This document shows positions 38,234-46,768 of a DNA stretch of 53,549 nt, in pieces. Source of the stretch: Rhodospirillales bacterium Ga0074136 (GTDB taxonomy: Bacteria; Pseudomonadota; Alphaproteobacteria; Acetobacterales; Acetobacteraceae); NCBI GenBank assembly GCA_001464375.1, contig LNEW01000125.1, forward strand, positions 1 to 53,549, read 5' to 3'. The notes below the pieces were generated by a model, which saw only the letters and a program-made list of their open reading frames with translations, searched no databases and was not told the DNA's origin. The translations under genes were made by a program, and so were the position numbers. How positions within the stretch are numbered: position 1 is the first letter of the stretch; each line of letters opens with the position of its first letter.

Positions 38234-39414
38234 GCGACGGACCGCGACGCATCATCAACGCCTATGGCACCAACACGCGCCTGTCCGGCGGCATGATGGC
38301 GCCGGAGGTGGTCGCCGCGATGGCCGAGGCGGCGCGCGCCTGCTTCGAGATGCCCGACGTGCAGGCCGCGGCATCGCGCGCCATCGCCGAGGCGACGGGG
38401 GCCGAGGCCGGCATCGTGACAGGGGGTGCCGCGGCGGCGCTGATGCTGGGTGCCGCGGCCTGCATGGCGCGGCTGGATCCCGCGGCGATGAACCGCCTGC
38501 CGGATACCGACGGGCTGCCCCACGAATTCATCGTCAGCCGCAGCCAGCGCAACATGTACGACCGCTCGCTGCGCGTCGCCGGCGGACGGATCATCGAGGT
38601 CGGCATCCCCGACCGGCTCTCCGGCCCGGGCGTGCGCGACGCCAGCGCCGGCGAAATCGCCGACGCCATCACGCCGCGCACCGCCGCGGTGTTCCACCTC
38701 GCTGGTGAGGACGCCGAGCCGACCCTGGATGACGTGGTGCGCGTGGCCCATGCGCGCGGCGTCCCGGTGCTGGTCGATGCCGCGGCGCAACTGCCGCCGG
38801 CCAGCAACCTGCGGCGCTTCATCGAACAGGGCGCGGACCTGGTGTGCTTCTCGGGCGGCAAGGCGATCGGCGGGCCGCAGGCCTCGGGCATCCTCGCGGG
38901 GCGGCAGGACCTGGTGAGCAGCGCGCTGGCGCAGATGCTCGACCTTGACCTGCCGGAGGCGCAATTCGTGGCACCGCCGGAATTCGCACCGCTCAACCAG
39001 CTGCGCTTCCTGCCGCATCATGGAATCGGCCGCGTGGCGAAGGTGGGCAAGGAGGAAGTGGCCGGGCTGGTCGCCGCACTGCGCCGCTTCGCGGCCGAGG
39101 ACCCCGCCGCGCGCACCGCGCGCTGGACGGCGCGCCTGGTGGCGCTGCGCGATGCCGTGCCGGGCGCGGTGCTGGTGCCCGATGGCGCCAAGCCCGGGCT
39201 GCCGCTGCTGGAACTCCGCTTCGCCGACCGCGCCGCCGCCGGCCGCGCGGAAGCCGCGCTGCGTGCGCGCGACCCCGCGGTGCATGTCGATGCGTCGCGA
39301 ATCCGGCGCGGCGTGCTCGCGGTGAACCCGATCGCGCTGGATGATGCCGACCTGCGCGAACTGGCCGCAGCGCTGCGGGCGGTCGCTAACCCCCCGCCAC
39401 CCCCTGCGTGTTGA
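38230..39414 (+). CDS. SelA-like PLP-dependent enzyme
   Basis: This 394-residue fold-type I PLP enzyme opens with RIINAYGTNTRLSGGMMAPE, typical of the SelA/DgaE group (L-seryl-tRNA(Sec) selenium transferase relatives, D-glucosaminate-6-phosphate ammonia-lyase). K211 in CFSGGKAIGGPQ is the expected Schiff-base lysine, and VLVDAAAQLPP gives the PLP ring Asp. No selenocysteine genes are present, so a lyase acting on an amino acid or amino sugar acid is more likely. Its 3' end overlaps a convergent SMP-30 gene by 29 bases. Confidence 0.82.
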   Translation: MSDGPRRIINAYGTNTRLSGGMMAPEVVAAMAEAARACFEMPDVQAAASRAIAEATGAEAGIVTGGAAAALMLGAAACMARLDPAAMNRLPDTDGLPHEFIVSRSQRNMYDRSLRVAGGRIIEVGIPDRLSGPGVRDASAGEIADAITPRTAAVFHLAGEDAEPTLDDVVRVAHARGVPVLVDAAAQLPPASNLRRFIEQGADLVCFSGGKAIGGPQASGILAGRQDLVSSALAQMLDLDLPEAQFVAPPEFAPLNQLRFLPHHGIGRVAKVGKEEVAGLVAALRRFAAEDPAARTARWTARLVALRDAVPGAVLVPDGAKPGLPLLELRFADRAAAGRAEAALRARDPAVHVDASRIRRGVLAVNPIALDDADLRELAAALRAVANPPPPPAC

Positions 39415-40320
39415 CATACAGGCTGTAGAGCGACTGCGCCGCCGCCATGAACAGCCGGTTGCGGTGCCGCCCGCCGAAGGCGACGTTGGCGCAGCGTTCC
39501 GGCAGGTGGATATGCCCGCGTTGAAAACGCGCACGCCGTCGTATTCCGGCGTCATGCCCCAGCCGCACCAGAGGTTGCCGTCGACATCAACGCGGAAGCC
39601 GTCCGGCGTTTCGCCGGTCTTGCAGGCGATGAAGACGCGGCGGTTCGATAGCCGCGCGCCGTCCACAGCATAGGCCAGGATGTTGCGCGGTTCGGACCGG
39701 CTCTCGATCACGTACAGCAGCGATTCATCCGGGCTGAAGGCCAGGCCGTTCGGGTGGTCGACGTCATCCGCCACCAGCGTGATGTCGCCGGTCGCGCCAT
39801 CGACGCGGTAGATGTTGGTGTGCGGCAATTCGGGCGCCTGCTTCTCGCCCTCGTAGAAGGCCATCAGGCCGAAGGGCGGGTCGGTGAACCAGACCGACCC
39901 GTCGGACTTCACCACGACGTCGTTCGGGCTGTTCAGCCGCTTGCCCTGGTAGTGGCTCGCCAGCACGGTGATCGACCCGTCGTATTCGAAGCGCACCACG
40001 CGCCGTCCGCCATGTTCGCAGGCGATGATGCGGCCCTGGCGGTCGCGCGTATGGCCGTTGGCGTTGTTGGACGGCTTGCGCCAGGCGCTGACCGCGCCGG
40101 TCTCCTCATCCCATTTCAGCACGCGGTTGTTGGGAATATCGGACCACAGCAGGCAGCGCGCATCGCCGAGCCAGACAGGGCCCTCGCCCCAGCGCGTGCC
40201 GTGGTACAGCCGCTCCACCGCCGACAGCGCCAAGTGGTAGCGCTTGAAGGACGGATCGAGCGCGACGATGGCGGGGTCCGGGTAGCGCAGGCTCGGCTGC
40301 CAGCGCGGGTCGTCGGTCAT
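39386..40320 (-). pseudogene. SMP-30/gluconolactonase family gene, frameshifted (copy 1)
   Basis: This is a beta-propeller lactonase-type gene of about 310 codons (GRIIACEHGGRRVVRFEYDG, LNSPNDVVVKSDGSVWFTDP, GLAFSPDESLLYVIES) that should open sugar lactones. The ATG at 40320 has GAGGAAA upstream. The frame is correct to DGVRVFNA (near 39522) and then lost; the ending GHIHLPERCANVAFGG, NRLFMAAAQSLYSLYVNTQG is in another frame with stop at 39386. Compared with its neighbour copy, 16 bases are missing. No signal peptide is seen, unlike copy 2. It could still make a truncated protein. Confidence 0.85.
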
Positions 40321-40340
40321 GGTGCGTTTCCTCGGCATTC

Positions 40341-40367
40341 GCGGCGGGCCGCAGCATGGCCCGCCGC
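40341..40367. terminator. Strong stem-loop between the two SMP-30 genes
   Basis: GCGGCGGGCC (40341-40350) and GGCCCGCCGC (40358-40367) form a perfect 10-bp all-GC stem with a 7-base loop. It lies between copy 2 (transcribed first) and copy 1. Without a U-run it may be a weak or Rho-assisted terminator, or an RNA-stability element that separates expression of the two genes. Confidence 0.55.
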
Positions 40368-40377
40368 GACGCGGGGC

Positions 40378-41378
40378 TCAACCGCCGGCGACGCCCTGCG
40401 TGTTGACGTACAGGCTGTAGAGCCCGCGCGACGCCGTCATGAACAGCCGGTTGCGGAACCGCCCGCCGAAGGCGACGTTCGCGCAGCGCTCCGGCAGGCG
40501 GATATGGCCGATATTTGCCCCCGCCGCGTTGATGATGCGCACGCCATCCAGCTCCGCCGTGCCCATGCCCCAGCCGCACCACAGATTGCCGTCGACATCC
40601 ACGCGGAAGCCGTCCGGCGTCTCGCCGTCACGGCACTGGAAGAAGGTGCGGCTGTTGGCCAGGCGGGTCTGCGCACCCTCCCCCGTCACGTCGAAGGCGC
40701 GGATCACGCGCGGCGTGGCGGCGGCCTCCACCACGTACAGCAGCCGTTCATCCGGGCTGAAGGCGAGCCCGTTCGGCCGCCCGACATCGCCCGTCATCAC
40801 CTGGATCGCACCGGTCTGGCCATCCACCCGATACAGATTCGTGGGCAGTTCCGGCGTCGCCATCTCGCCTTCGTAGAAGCCGAGGATGCCGAAGGGCGGG
40901 TCGGTGAACCAGATCGACCCGTCGCGCTTCACCACCACGTCGTTTCGAAGCTGTCGGCGATGACGGTGATGGAGCCATCCGGTTCGGTGCGGGTGACGCG
41001 CCGCGTCAGGTGTTCGCAGGTGATGAGCCGCCCCTGGCGGTCGCGGGTATTGCCGTTGGAGTTGTTGGACGGGCCGCGGAACACGTCGGTGCGGCCGGTG
41101 GTCTCGTGCCAGCGCAGCATCCGGTTGTTCGGGATGTCGGACCAGATCAGGGCGCGCTGATCGCCCATCCAGACCGGGCCTTCCGACCAGCGCGCGCCGG
41201 TGTACAGGCGCTCGACGCCCGCCAGCACCAGGCGATAGCGGTTGAAGGACGGGTCGAGCACCTGGACCGACGGGTCCGGGTAGCGCTCACTCGGCTGCCA
41301 TTGGGCGAAGGCGGGCGTCGCGGCGAGCGCAATGGCGCTGCCGGCAGCGCCCAGCAGGGCGCGGCGTTGCATGGGCAT
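40378..41378 (-). pseudogene. SMP-30/gluconolactonase family gene, frameshifted (copy 2)
   Basis: This is the second, related lactonase-type propeller. The N-terminal part has a signal peptide (RRALLGAAGSAIALAATPAF), then YPDPSVQVLDPSFNRYRLVL, WSDIPNNRMLRWHETTGRTD; the frame is lost after ITVIADSFE (near 40945). The rest, from VVVKRDGSIWFTDPPFG to YSLYVNTQGVAGG, is in another frame. Relative to copy 1, 22 bases are missing, taking out the conserved GKRLNSP before NDVVVK. Either the gene is dead in this strain or the assembly is wrong at this point. Homology to copy 1 shows an ancient duplication. Confidence 0.85.
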
Positions 41379-41634
41379 GGTGCGTTCCTTCCTCGCGCAG
41401 TCCTCTGGCGGGACCGCGGCGGGAGGCTATCACGCGGATGCGGGCGGACGCATGAATTCGGGGCGCCTGCCGTCCAGTCATGCACGTTGCCGGCTCGCCC
41501 GACAGGTGCGCGACCGCGCCCCATTCGGTCCACCACCCCGCAGCGCAGCGGCGCGGAAGGCGGAGTGTTCCTGCAGCACCTCGAAGCCCGCGATATTGGG
41601 CCGGGCGATGCGCCTGGCGCCGCCGTCAGACGCC

Positions 41635-42459
41635 TTATCGCGTGCCGCGCGGCGGGGAGGGCAGGCTCTCGGTCTGCACGCGCGGCGTGGTCGCCGGGCC
41701 CGGGCCGGGCGTGATCACGGCCTGCGGCGGGGCCGAACCCTGCGGCGCCGGCGCGGCCGCTGCCGGTGCGGCGGCCGGCGCCTGCGCGACGCGCATCAGC
41801 GTCGCGCGCAGCGGGTCCGCGGCCGGGTTGTGCGCCTCCATTCCCACCACGACCTGGCGCGCCGAGACGTCGCGGCCGAAATACGCCCGCATCGCCGCGC
41901 TGCGCGCCGAGAGCATGTTGCCATCGAGCGAGACGCCGGCGAACAACCCGCGCGCGCGGGCAATGGTCACGATGTCGGCGCCGACCGCCGCGGTGGTGGA
42001 CCCCGCGATGCCGCGCCCCAGGGTGCCGAGCGCCACGCCGGCATCGGCGCCCACGCGGAACTGGCTGTCCAGCACCGCATCCAGCGCCTTGTCGTTCATG
42101 ATGAGCATGACGACCTGCGCGTCCTGGATGCCGACCTGGAAGCCGATGGACCCGCCGCCCATGGTGTAGAAGGCCGGCGAGGACCAGGATCCGCCGCCGT
42201 CGCGCGCCACCAGCACGCAGTCGCCGCCTTGCCCTGCGATGACGAAGCCGCCTCGGATCACCCGCGGGCAGACCATGACGGCGCGGGCGCGGCCCAGCAC
42301 CGAGCGCGCATCGGAACTGAGGTCGCCGATGTCGAAGACCTCGGTCAGCGAGAGCGTGGCTCGGTCGACCAGCGCCTGCTCCTCCGCCTGCGCGCGGGCA
42401 TCGCGGGGACCGAGCGCCAGGCCAAGGCCGGCAAGGGCGAAGATAACGAGACGGCGCAT
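41635..42459 (-). CDS. SYLF/Ysc84-domain exported protein
   Basis: This 274-residue protein has a signal peptide (LVIFALAGLGLALGPRDARA) and a SYLF domain over residues 35-205: ARAVMVCPRVIRGGFVIAGQ, SSPAFYTMGGGSIGFQVGIQ, GALGT-like ALGTLGRGIAGSTTAAVGAD, and VTIARARGLFAGVSLDGNML. SYLF domains bind phosphoinositides in eukaryotes; bacterial exported members are of unknown function, possibly outer-membrane associated. The last 60 residues are Ala/Pro-rich and disordered. It is followed by 256 bases (41379-41634) in which I see no convincing gene. Confidence 0.88.
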   Translation of the reverse strand: MRRLVIFALAGLGLALGPRDARAQAEEQALVDRATLSLTEVFDIGDLSSDARSVLGRARAVMVCPRVIRGGFVIAGQGGDCVLVARDGGGSWSSPAFYTMGGGSIGFQVGIQDAQVVMLIMNDKALDAVLDSQFRVGADAGVALGTLGRGIAGSTTAAVGADIVTIARARGLFAGVSLDGNMLSARSAAMRAYFGRDVSARQVVVGMEAHNPAADPLRATLMRVAQAPAAAPAAAAPAPQGSAPPQAVITPGPGPATTPRVQTESLPSPPRGTR

Positions 42460-42560
42460 GAGGCGAGCCTCCCAAGCCTTTGAGTGAACGCTGTTCTAGA
42501 CCTGGGTGCGGGGCAAGACAAAGGTTTCGCGATGGCAGAAGCGTGAACAGCCGCGGGCGG

Positions 42561-43193
42561 TCAGCCGGCGACCGGCGTCCAGGGTTCCTCGTTCACCGCC
42601 GCGACGCGCCAATCGGCGCCGTGCTTCTCGATGCGGGTGAGCGAGAGGTTCTTGATGCTGAACACCAGCGCCTGGTCGGGCGTCAGGCCCATCGCATGGG
42701 CCAACGCGGCGCGGATCGACCCGCCATGGGCGATGATCACGACATCCTGGCCTTCCAGCAGCGTCGCCATGCGCTCCATCACGCCGGCGACGCGCGCCTG
42801 CACCTGGCGGAAGGATTCGCCGCCGGGCGGGTGTTCCTCCCCGCCATGCGGCCAGAAGGGGTGGGCGGGGCGGGTCAGCAAGGCCGGCAGGGCTTCGTGC
42901 GGAATGCCCTGCCAATCGCCCAGGTGCTGTTCCGCGAGGTCGGGTTCAGCCTCCAGCTCGGCCTCGGCATAGCCGGCGGCGAAGATGGCGGCGGCCGTGA
43001 AGCGCGTGCGCGACAGGTTGGTGACGCACCAGCGCGCCGGCTGCGGCAGGCGCTGCGCCAGCCAGCGATACGCCGCGGCTTCCTGGCGCAGCGCCAGGTC
43101 GCATAGCGCGACATCCATCGAGCCATACAGGACGGCGCGGGCGGAGGGTTCGACCAGGGCGTGGCGAACCAGGAAGAAGCGGGTCGGGGTCAC
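42561..43193 (-). CDS. Histidine phosphatase (phosphoglycerate-mutase-like)
   Basis: This 210-residue protein begins with RFFLVRHALV, where H11 is the phosphorylated histidine (RHA in place of the commoner RHG). The second catalytic His follows in VVIIAHGGSIRAALAHAMGL. Length and order fit the broad-specificity phosphatase branch (CobC/PhoE-like). The substrate is unknown. It is divergent from the GNAT gene with only 65 bases between starts. Confidence 0.88.
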   Translation of the reverse strand: MTPTRFFLVRHALVEPSARAVLYGSMDVALCDLALRQEAAAYRWLAQRLPQPARWCVTNLSRTRFTAAAIFAAGYAEAELEAEPDLAEQHLGDWQGIPHEALPALLTRPAHPFWPHGGEEHPPGGESFRQVQARVAGVMERMATLLEGQDVVIIAHGGSIRAALAHAMGLTPDQALVFSIKNLSLTRIEKHGADWRVAAVNEEPWTPVAG

Positions 43194-43258
43194 GGGCAGC
43201 CCTCTACGGCGGAACCGCGCCGCTGGCCAGATGGCGCGGCGCGCGGGAGGATCGCGCC

Positions 43259-43756
43259 ATGGACATTGCCATCCATGACACCTGGGCCCCCGGCGCGATC
43301 GGCGACATCGCCGCGCTGCACGCGCGCACCTATGCCGCCAGCCACGGGTTCGGCGCCTATTTCGAGGCGAAGGTGGCGCGCGAACTCGGTGACTTCCTGC
43401 TGCGCCTCGACCCCGCGCGGGACCTGTTCCGCTGCGCGGTGGGCGATGGCCGGGTGCTCGGTTCGATCGCGCTGGATTGCGGGGAGGACCCGGCCAGCGC
43501 GCATCTGCGCTGGTTCATCATGGACCCGGCGTTGCGCGGGCGGGGGCTGGGGCGGCGCTGGCTGGACGAGGCGATCGGCCGGGCGCGGCTCGTCGCCATG
43601 CCGGAAGTGCATCTGTGGACGCTCGCCGGCCTCGACGCCGCCGCGCATCTGTACGGCGCCGCCGGCTTCGTGCTGGACCGGGAGGTGACGGCGGAACAGT
43701 GGGGCCGCAGCGTGACGGAGCGGCGCCTGGTGTTGCCGCTCACTCCCCGATGTTGA
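43259..43756 (+). CDS. GNAT-family N-acetyltransferase
   Basis: This 165-residue acetyltransferase has the acetyl-CoA binding motif RGRGLGRRWLDEAI (about 91-104), preceded by HLRWFIMDPAL and followed by VHLWTLAGLDAAAHLYGAAG and FVLDRE, the typical GNAT C-terminal half. GGAGG lies 12 bases before the ATG. Substrate is unknown; some members with this pattern are MarR fusions, but no regulator domain is present here. Its end overlaps the convergent permease by 17 bases. Confidence 0.88.
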   Translation: MDIAIHDTWAPGAIGDIAALHARTYAASHGFGAYFEAKVARELGDFLLRLDPARDLFRCAVGDGRVLGSIALDCGEDPASAHLRWFIMDPALRGRGLGRRWLDEAIGRARLVAMPEVHLWTLAGLDAAAHLYGAAGFVLDREVTAEQWGRSVTERRLVLPLTPRC

Positions 43757-44612
43757 GCAGCGCGCCGCGCACCCGTGCCTGCTGGAACTGCCACAGGAAC
43801 ACCCAGGCCGCGACCGCCAGCCACACGCCATCCAGCGCCACCGCCCAGGCCAGGTGATCCCAGGCGATCCGCCCCTCGATCAACGCTGCGCGCATGCCTT
43901 CGAACACGTGCGCCGCCGGGATGGCCAGCGCCACCGGCTGCAGCCAGCCCGGCAGGATCGCGACCGGGTAGAACACCGCCGCGAAGGGTGCGAGGCCGAA
44001 CATCACGCCCCAGGCCAGCGCCTCGGCCCCCGCGCCGTGGCGCAGGATCAGCGCGGTGACCGCCAGCGCGACCGCCCAGCCCATCGCCATCAGCGCCGCC
44101 ATCCAGGCCACCAGCACCGGCCCCATGGTCCAGACGCCGAAGCCGTACAACACGAAGGCCAGCACCATCGCCGCGCCGACGCCGATCGCGGTGCGCAGCA
44201 CGCTCATCGCCGCCAGCCCCGCCACCAATTCCCATGGTCGCAGAGGGGAGACGAACAGGTGCCCCAGGTTGCGCGACCAGACTTCCTCCAGGAAGGAGAT
44301 CGCGAAGCCCATCTGGCTGCGCAGCGTGACCTCCCACAGCAGCACCCCGCCGAGCAGCACGCCGGCGGCGATGGTCGCGCCGCCAGGCGCGCCCAAACCT
44401 GAAGGCGTCGCGCCGCCAGGCGCGCCCGCCAGACCATGGCCCTGCACGCCGACCAGGTAGGCGGTGACGAAGCCCCACACCACCATCTGCAGCACCGGCC
44501 AATACATCAGCTCCAGCACGCGCGGCCAGGACCGCCGGTACAGCGCCAGGTGCCGGTACATCAGCCCCCAGATGCGGCGCGACGATCCGCCACGCGCGCT
44601 GGGCGCGATCAT
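43740..44612 (-). CDS. ABC-2-type transporter permease
   Basis: This 290-residue protein has six membrane helices with the ABC-2 arrangement (LELMYWPVLQMVVWGFVTAY, GFAISFLEEVWSRNLGHLFV, LGPFAAVFYPVAIL-like YPVAILPGWLQPVALAIPAA). Between helices 1 and 2 is an unusual Gly/Ala/Pro loop with a duplicated GAPGGAT motif, from a 21-base DNA repeat. It overlaps the ATPase gene by ATGA and forms an exporter with it. Relatives move polysaccharides, lipids or drugs. Confidence 0.85.
   Translation of the reverse strand: MIAPSARGGSSRRIWGLMYRHLALYRRSWPRVLELMYWPVLQMVVWGFVTAYLVGVQGHGLAGAPGGATPSGLGAPGGATIAAGVLLGGVLLWEVTLRSQMGFAISFLEEVWSRNLGHLFVSPLRPWELVAGLAAMSVLRTAIGVGAAMVLAFVLYGFGVWTMGPVLVAWMAALMAMGWAVALAVTALILRHGAGAEALAWGVMFGLAPFAAVFYPVAILPGWLQPVALAIPAAHVFEGMRAALIEGRIAWDHLAWAVALDGVWLAVAAWVFLWQFQQARVRGALLNIGE
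44374..44427 (-). repeat. 21-bp direct repeat inside permease gene
   Basis: GTCGCGCCGCCAGGCGCGCC plus C occurs at 44374-44394 and 44407-44427. On the coding strand it gives the duplicated peptide GAPGGAT within an extracytoplasmic loop. The repeat itself is palindromic in part (GGCGCGCC) and may have arisen by slippage. Confidence 0.75.
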
Positions 44613-45373
44613 GCCGCGCTCTCCGCCTTCGACCGTCCGCGGGCGATGTCGAGGAAGACCTCCTCCAGGTCGTCGCGCCCATATTTCGCCAGCAATGCGG
44701 CGGGGCTGCCGTCATCGACCATGCGCCCGCCCTTGAGCATCAGCACGTTGGAACACAGGCGTTCGACCTCGGCCATGTTGTGGCTGGCCAGCAGGATCGC
44801 CGCGCCGCTGGCGGCGCTGTAGCGTTCCAGCGTGCTGCGCACCCAGTCGCCGGTGTCGGGATCGAGGCTCGCCGTCGGTTCATCCAGCAACAGAAGCGCC
44901 GGGCGATTCACCAGCGCCTTGGCCAACGCGACGCGCGTCTTTTGCCCGGCGCTGAGCTGCCCTGCGGGGCGCTTGGCGAAATCGCCCAGGGCGAATTCCT
45001 CGACCAGTTCGGCGATCCGGCGCGTGGCGTCGGGCACGCCATACAGGTGGGCATACACGCGCAGGTTCTCCTCCACCGTCAGTCGGTGCGGCAGCGCGAT
45101 GTAGGGCGAGGAAAAATTCATCCGCGCCAGCGCGGCGAAGCGGTCGCGCGCCATGTCATGGCCAAGGGCGACCACGCGCCCGGCGCTCGGCACCAGCAGG
45201 CCCAGCAGCATGGCGATGGTGGTGGACTTGCCCGCGCCATTGCCGCCGAGCAGCCCCCAGGTCTGCCCCATCGGCAAGGTGAACGACAGCGCGTCGACCG
45301 CTGGCGGGGCGCCGGCAGCGTAGGTTTTCGACAAGCCTTCAACCATCAGCGCGGGCGGTTCCATGCCGTGCAT
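44609..45373 (-). CDS. ABC transporter ATPase (ABC-2 exporter partner)
   Basis: This 254-residue ATPase has Walker A GGNGAGKSTT (43-52), the signature LSAGQKTRVALAKAL, Walker B LLLLDEPTASLD and switch SHNMAEVERLC. The signature has SAG instead of SGG, as in CcmA/NodI-type exporters. The start at ATG 45373 is a choice; ATG 45364 is equally possible, and the open frame upstream overlaps a repeat and is unlike the family. It pairs with the permease through ATGA overlap. Confidence 0.9.
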   Translation of the reverse strand: MHGMEPPALMVEGLSKTYAAGAPPAVDALSFTLPMGQTWGLLGGNGAGKSTTIAMLLGLLVPSAGRVVALGHDMARDRFAALARMNFSSPYIALPHRLTVEENLRVYAHLYGVPDATRRIAELVEEFALGDFAKRPAGQLSAGQKTRVALAKALVNRPALLLLDEPTASLDPDTGDWVRSTLERYSAASGAAILLASHNMAEVERLCSNVLMLKGGRMVDDGSPAALLAKYGRDDLEEVFLDIARGRSKAESAA

Positions 45374-45417
45374 ATCGGGGTTGCCGCCTGCCGCGCCAAC
45401 CAGAGTCTTGGTGTGAC

Positions 45418-45542
45418 CCTCAGGCGCCGGGCGGCCGGCATCCGCCGGCCTTGGCTTCGCGCCGTACACTCGGGCACCGGGCGCGGCCATTGGGTTGGGC
45501 GCGGTCGCGCCGTGCGCTCGCGGATCGCGGGTGGCGCGATCC
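45418..45542 (-). repeat. 123-bp dispersed repeat, inverted copy
   Basis: Read on the minus strand this begins with GGATCGCGCC and ends CCTGAGG, and matches copies A and B at 19.3-19.6 kb over its length. The central block GGGCGCGGTCGCGCCGTGCG (plus strand) is shared with copy B. It fills the 216-base gap between the ABC exporter and the EAL-like genes. Confidence 0.85.
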
Positions 45543-45589
45543 GTTGGGTCGGCCCTGCGGCGCCGGTGAATGGGCGCGCGCCGCGATCC

Positions 45590-46768
45590 TCACGCGCCGG
45601 GCCGTCGGCTCTCGATCAGGCGGCCCTGGAACAGCGTGATGCCCATCTCCCAGCCCCATGCGATGGCGGCGGGGCGGTCCACGCCGGCCAGCACCACGGC
45701 CTCCGCCTCCGCCGGCAAGGCGGCGCGCAGGGCCTCGGCACCCGGCGTGCCGAGCGGCGGCAGCCCCTCGGACCAGCGTAGCCGCAGCAGCGCGGTGCCC
45801 GCGCGAGCCGGCGGCAGCGCCTGCAACGCGCCGGGCGCTGCCACGTCCAGCATCGGCCGGTGCCCGCGCAACAGCAGCACCTCCCGCGCGAAGGCGAAGC
45901 CGGCGGGGTCGGCGGCGGCTTCCTCGGCACCGATCGCGATGGTCAGCGCGCCGCGCAGCGCCGCCGGCCACATCGCATCCAGGCGCAGGAATTCCGGCGC
46001 GGTCACCGCATCGATCCCCAGCGTCAGCGAAAGCGGGCCCAGCCCGCGCAGTTCCCCGGCATGCGACAGGCCGGCCAGCAGCCGGGCATCGATGCTCCGG
46101 CGGAAGCGCCGCGCCAGCCAGGGCGTGCGCGCCAGGTCGCAGCCCGGCAGCAGCGCCGCACAGACATCCTCCAGCGCGACGCGACGGTCCTCCCAGAGCG
46201 GGTCGGGCGCGCCGCCACCCGGCACCAGGCGGCAGACCTTCCGCCGGCGCAGGAAGGCCGTGAGGTCGGCGGACAGCAGCGCGCGTTCCGCCTGGCCGAT
46301 CGCCGCCCCGTCCGGCGCGCGCCCGGCGGCCGGCGGCGGCGGCACGCGCATGGCGGCATCGAGGCCCAGCGCCTCCTCGACCGCCGCCAGCACCGCCGCC
46401 GCCTGGTCCGGCAGGCGCAGCAATTCGAGCGCGGCGGCCTCCTGCGGGTCGAGCATGCCGGCGATGGCGTCGTGCGCGGCCGCCAGATGGTGGCCGGGCA
46501 GGCCTTCCACCGCGGCCAGCGCGGCGCGCGGCAGGTCGAAGACGCGGGTGCGGGAGGTGCGGCGCAGCCCCTCCCACCCCTCGCGCAGCAGCGCGAGCTG
46601 CGCTGGGCGGCGGTGCTGCGCCGACAGGCGGGAAGGGCGGAACACCAGCACGCGGCGCTCGACGCCGGCGGCGACGGTCTCGCGCACCAGCGCCGCCAGG
46701 CTGACCGCGCCCGCCGCGCCGGGTGGCGCGCCGAGCGCACCGATCACCGGGACCTCGGCGAGGATCAC
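45590..46768 (-). CDS. Degenerate EAL-like domain protein (second of pair)
   Basis: This 392-residue protein starts at GTG 46768, overlapping the preceding stop. The C-terminal half resembles the EAL fold: LSLTLGIDAVTAPEFLRLDA, FAREVLLLRGHRPMLDVAAP and VVLAGVDRPAAIAWGWEMGI then TLFQGRLIES. The catalytic E-x-L and D-D metal ligands are absent, so no c-di-GMP phosphodiesterase activity is expected. It has no membrane helix. A role as a c-di-GMP receptor or a scaffold is possible but unproven. Its DNA is extremely GC-rich and lies beside a 123-bp repeat copy. Confidence 0.72.
   Translation of the reverse strand: MILAEVPVIGALGAPPGAAGAVSLAALVRETVAAGVERRVLVFRPSRLSAQHRRPAQLALLREGWEGLRRTSRTRVFDLPRAALAAVEGLPGHHLAAAHDAIAGMLDPQEAAALELLRLPDQAAAVLAAVEEALGLDAAMRVPPPPAAGRAPDGAAIGQAERALLSADLTAFLRRRKVCRLVPGGGAPDPLWEDRRVALEDVCAALLPGCDLARTPWLARRFRRSIDARLLAGLSHAGELRGLGPLSLTLGIDAVTAPEFLRLDAMWPAALRGALTIAIGAEEAAADPAGFAFAREVLLLRGHRPMLDVAAPGALQALPPARAGTALLRLRWSEGLPPLGTPGAEALRAALPAEAEAVVLAGVDRPAAIAWGWEMGITLFQGRLIESRRPGA

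Noticed and set aside
41379..41634. Possible 3' remnant of a gene (frame containing RPNIAGFEVLQEHSAF)
   Set aside because: The stretch is only about 45 codons, has no start, and matches no family I know.
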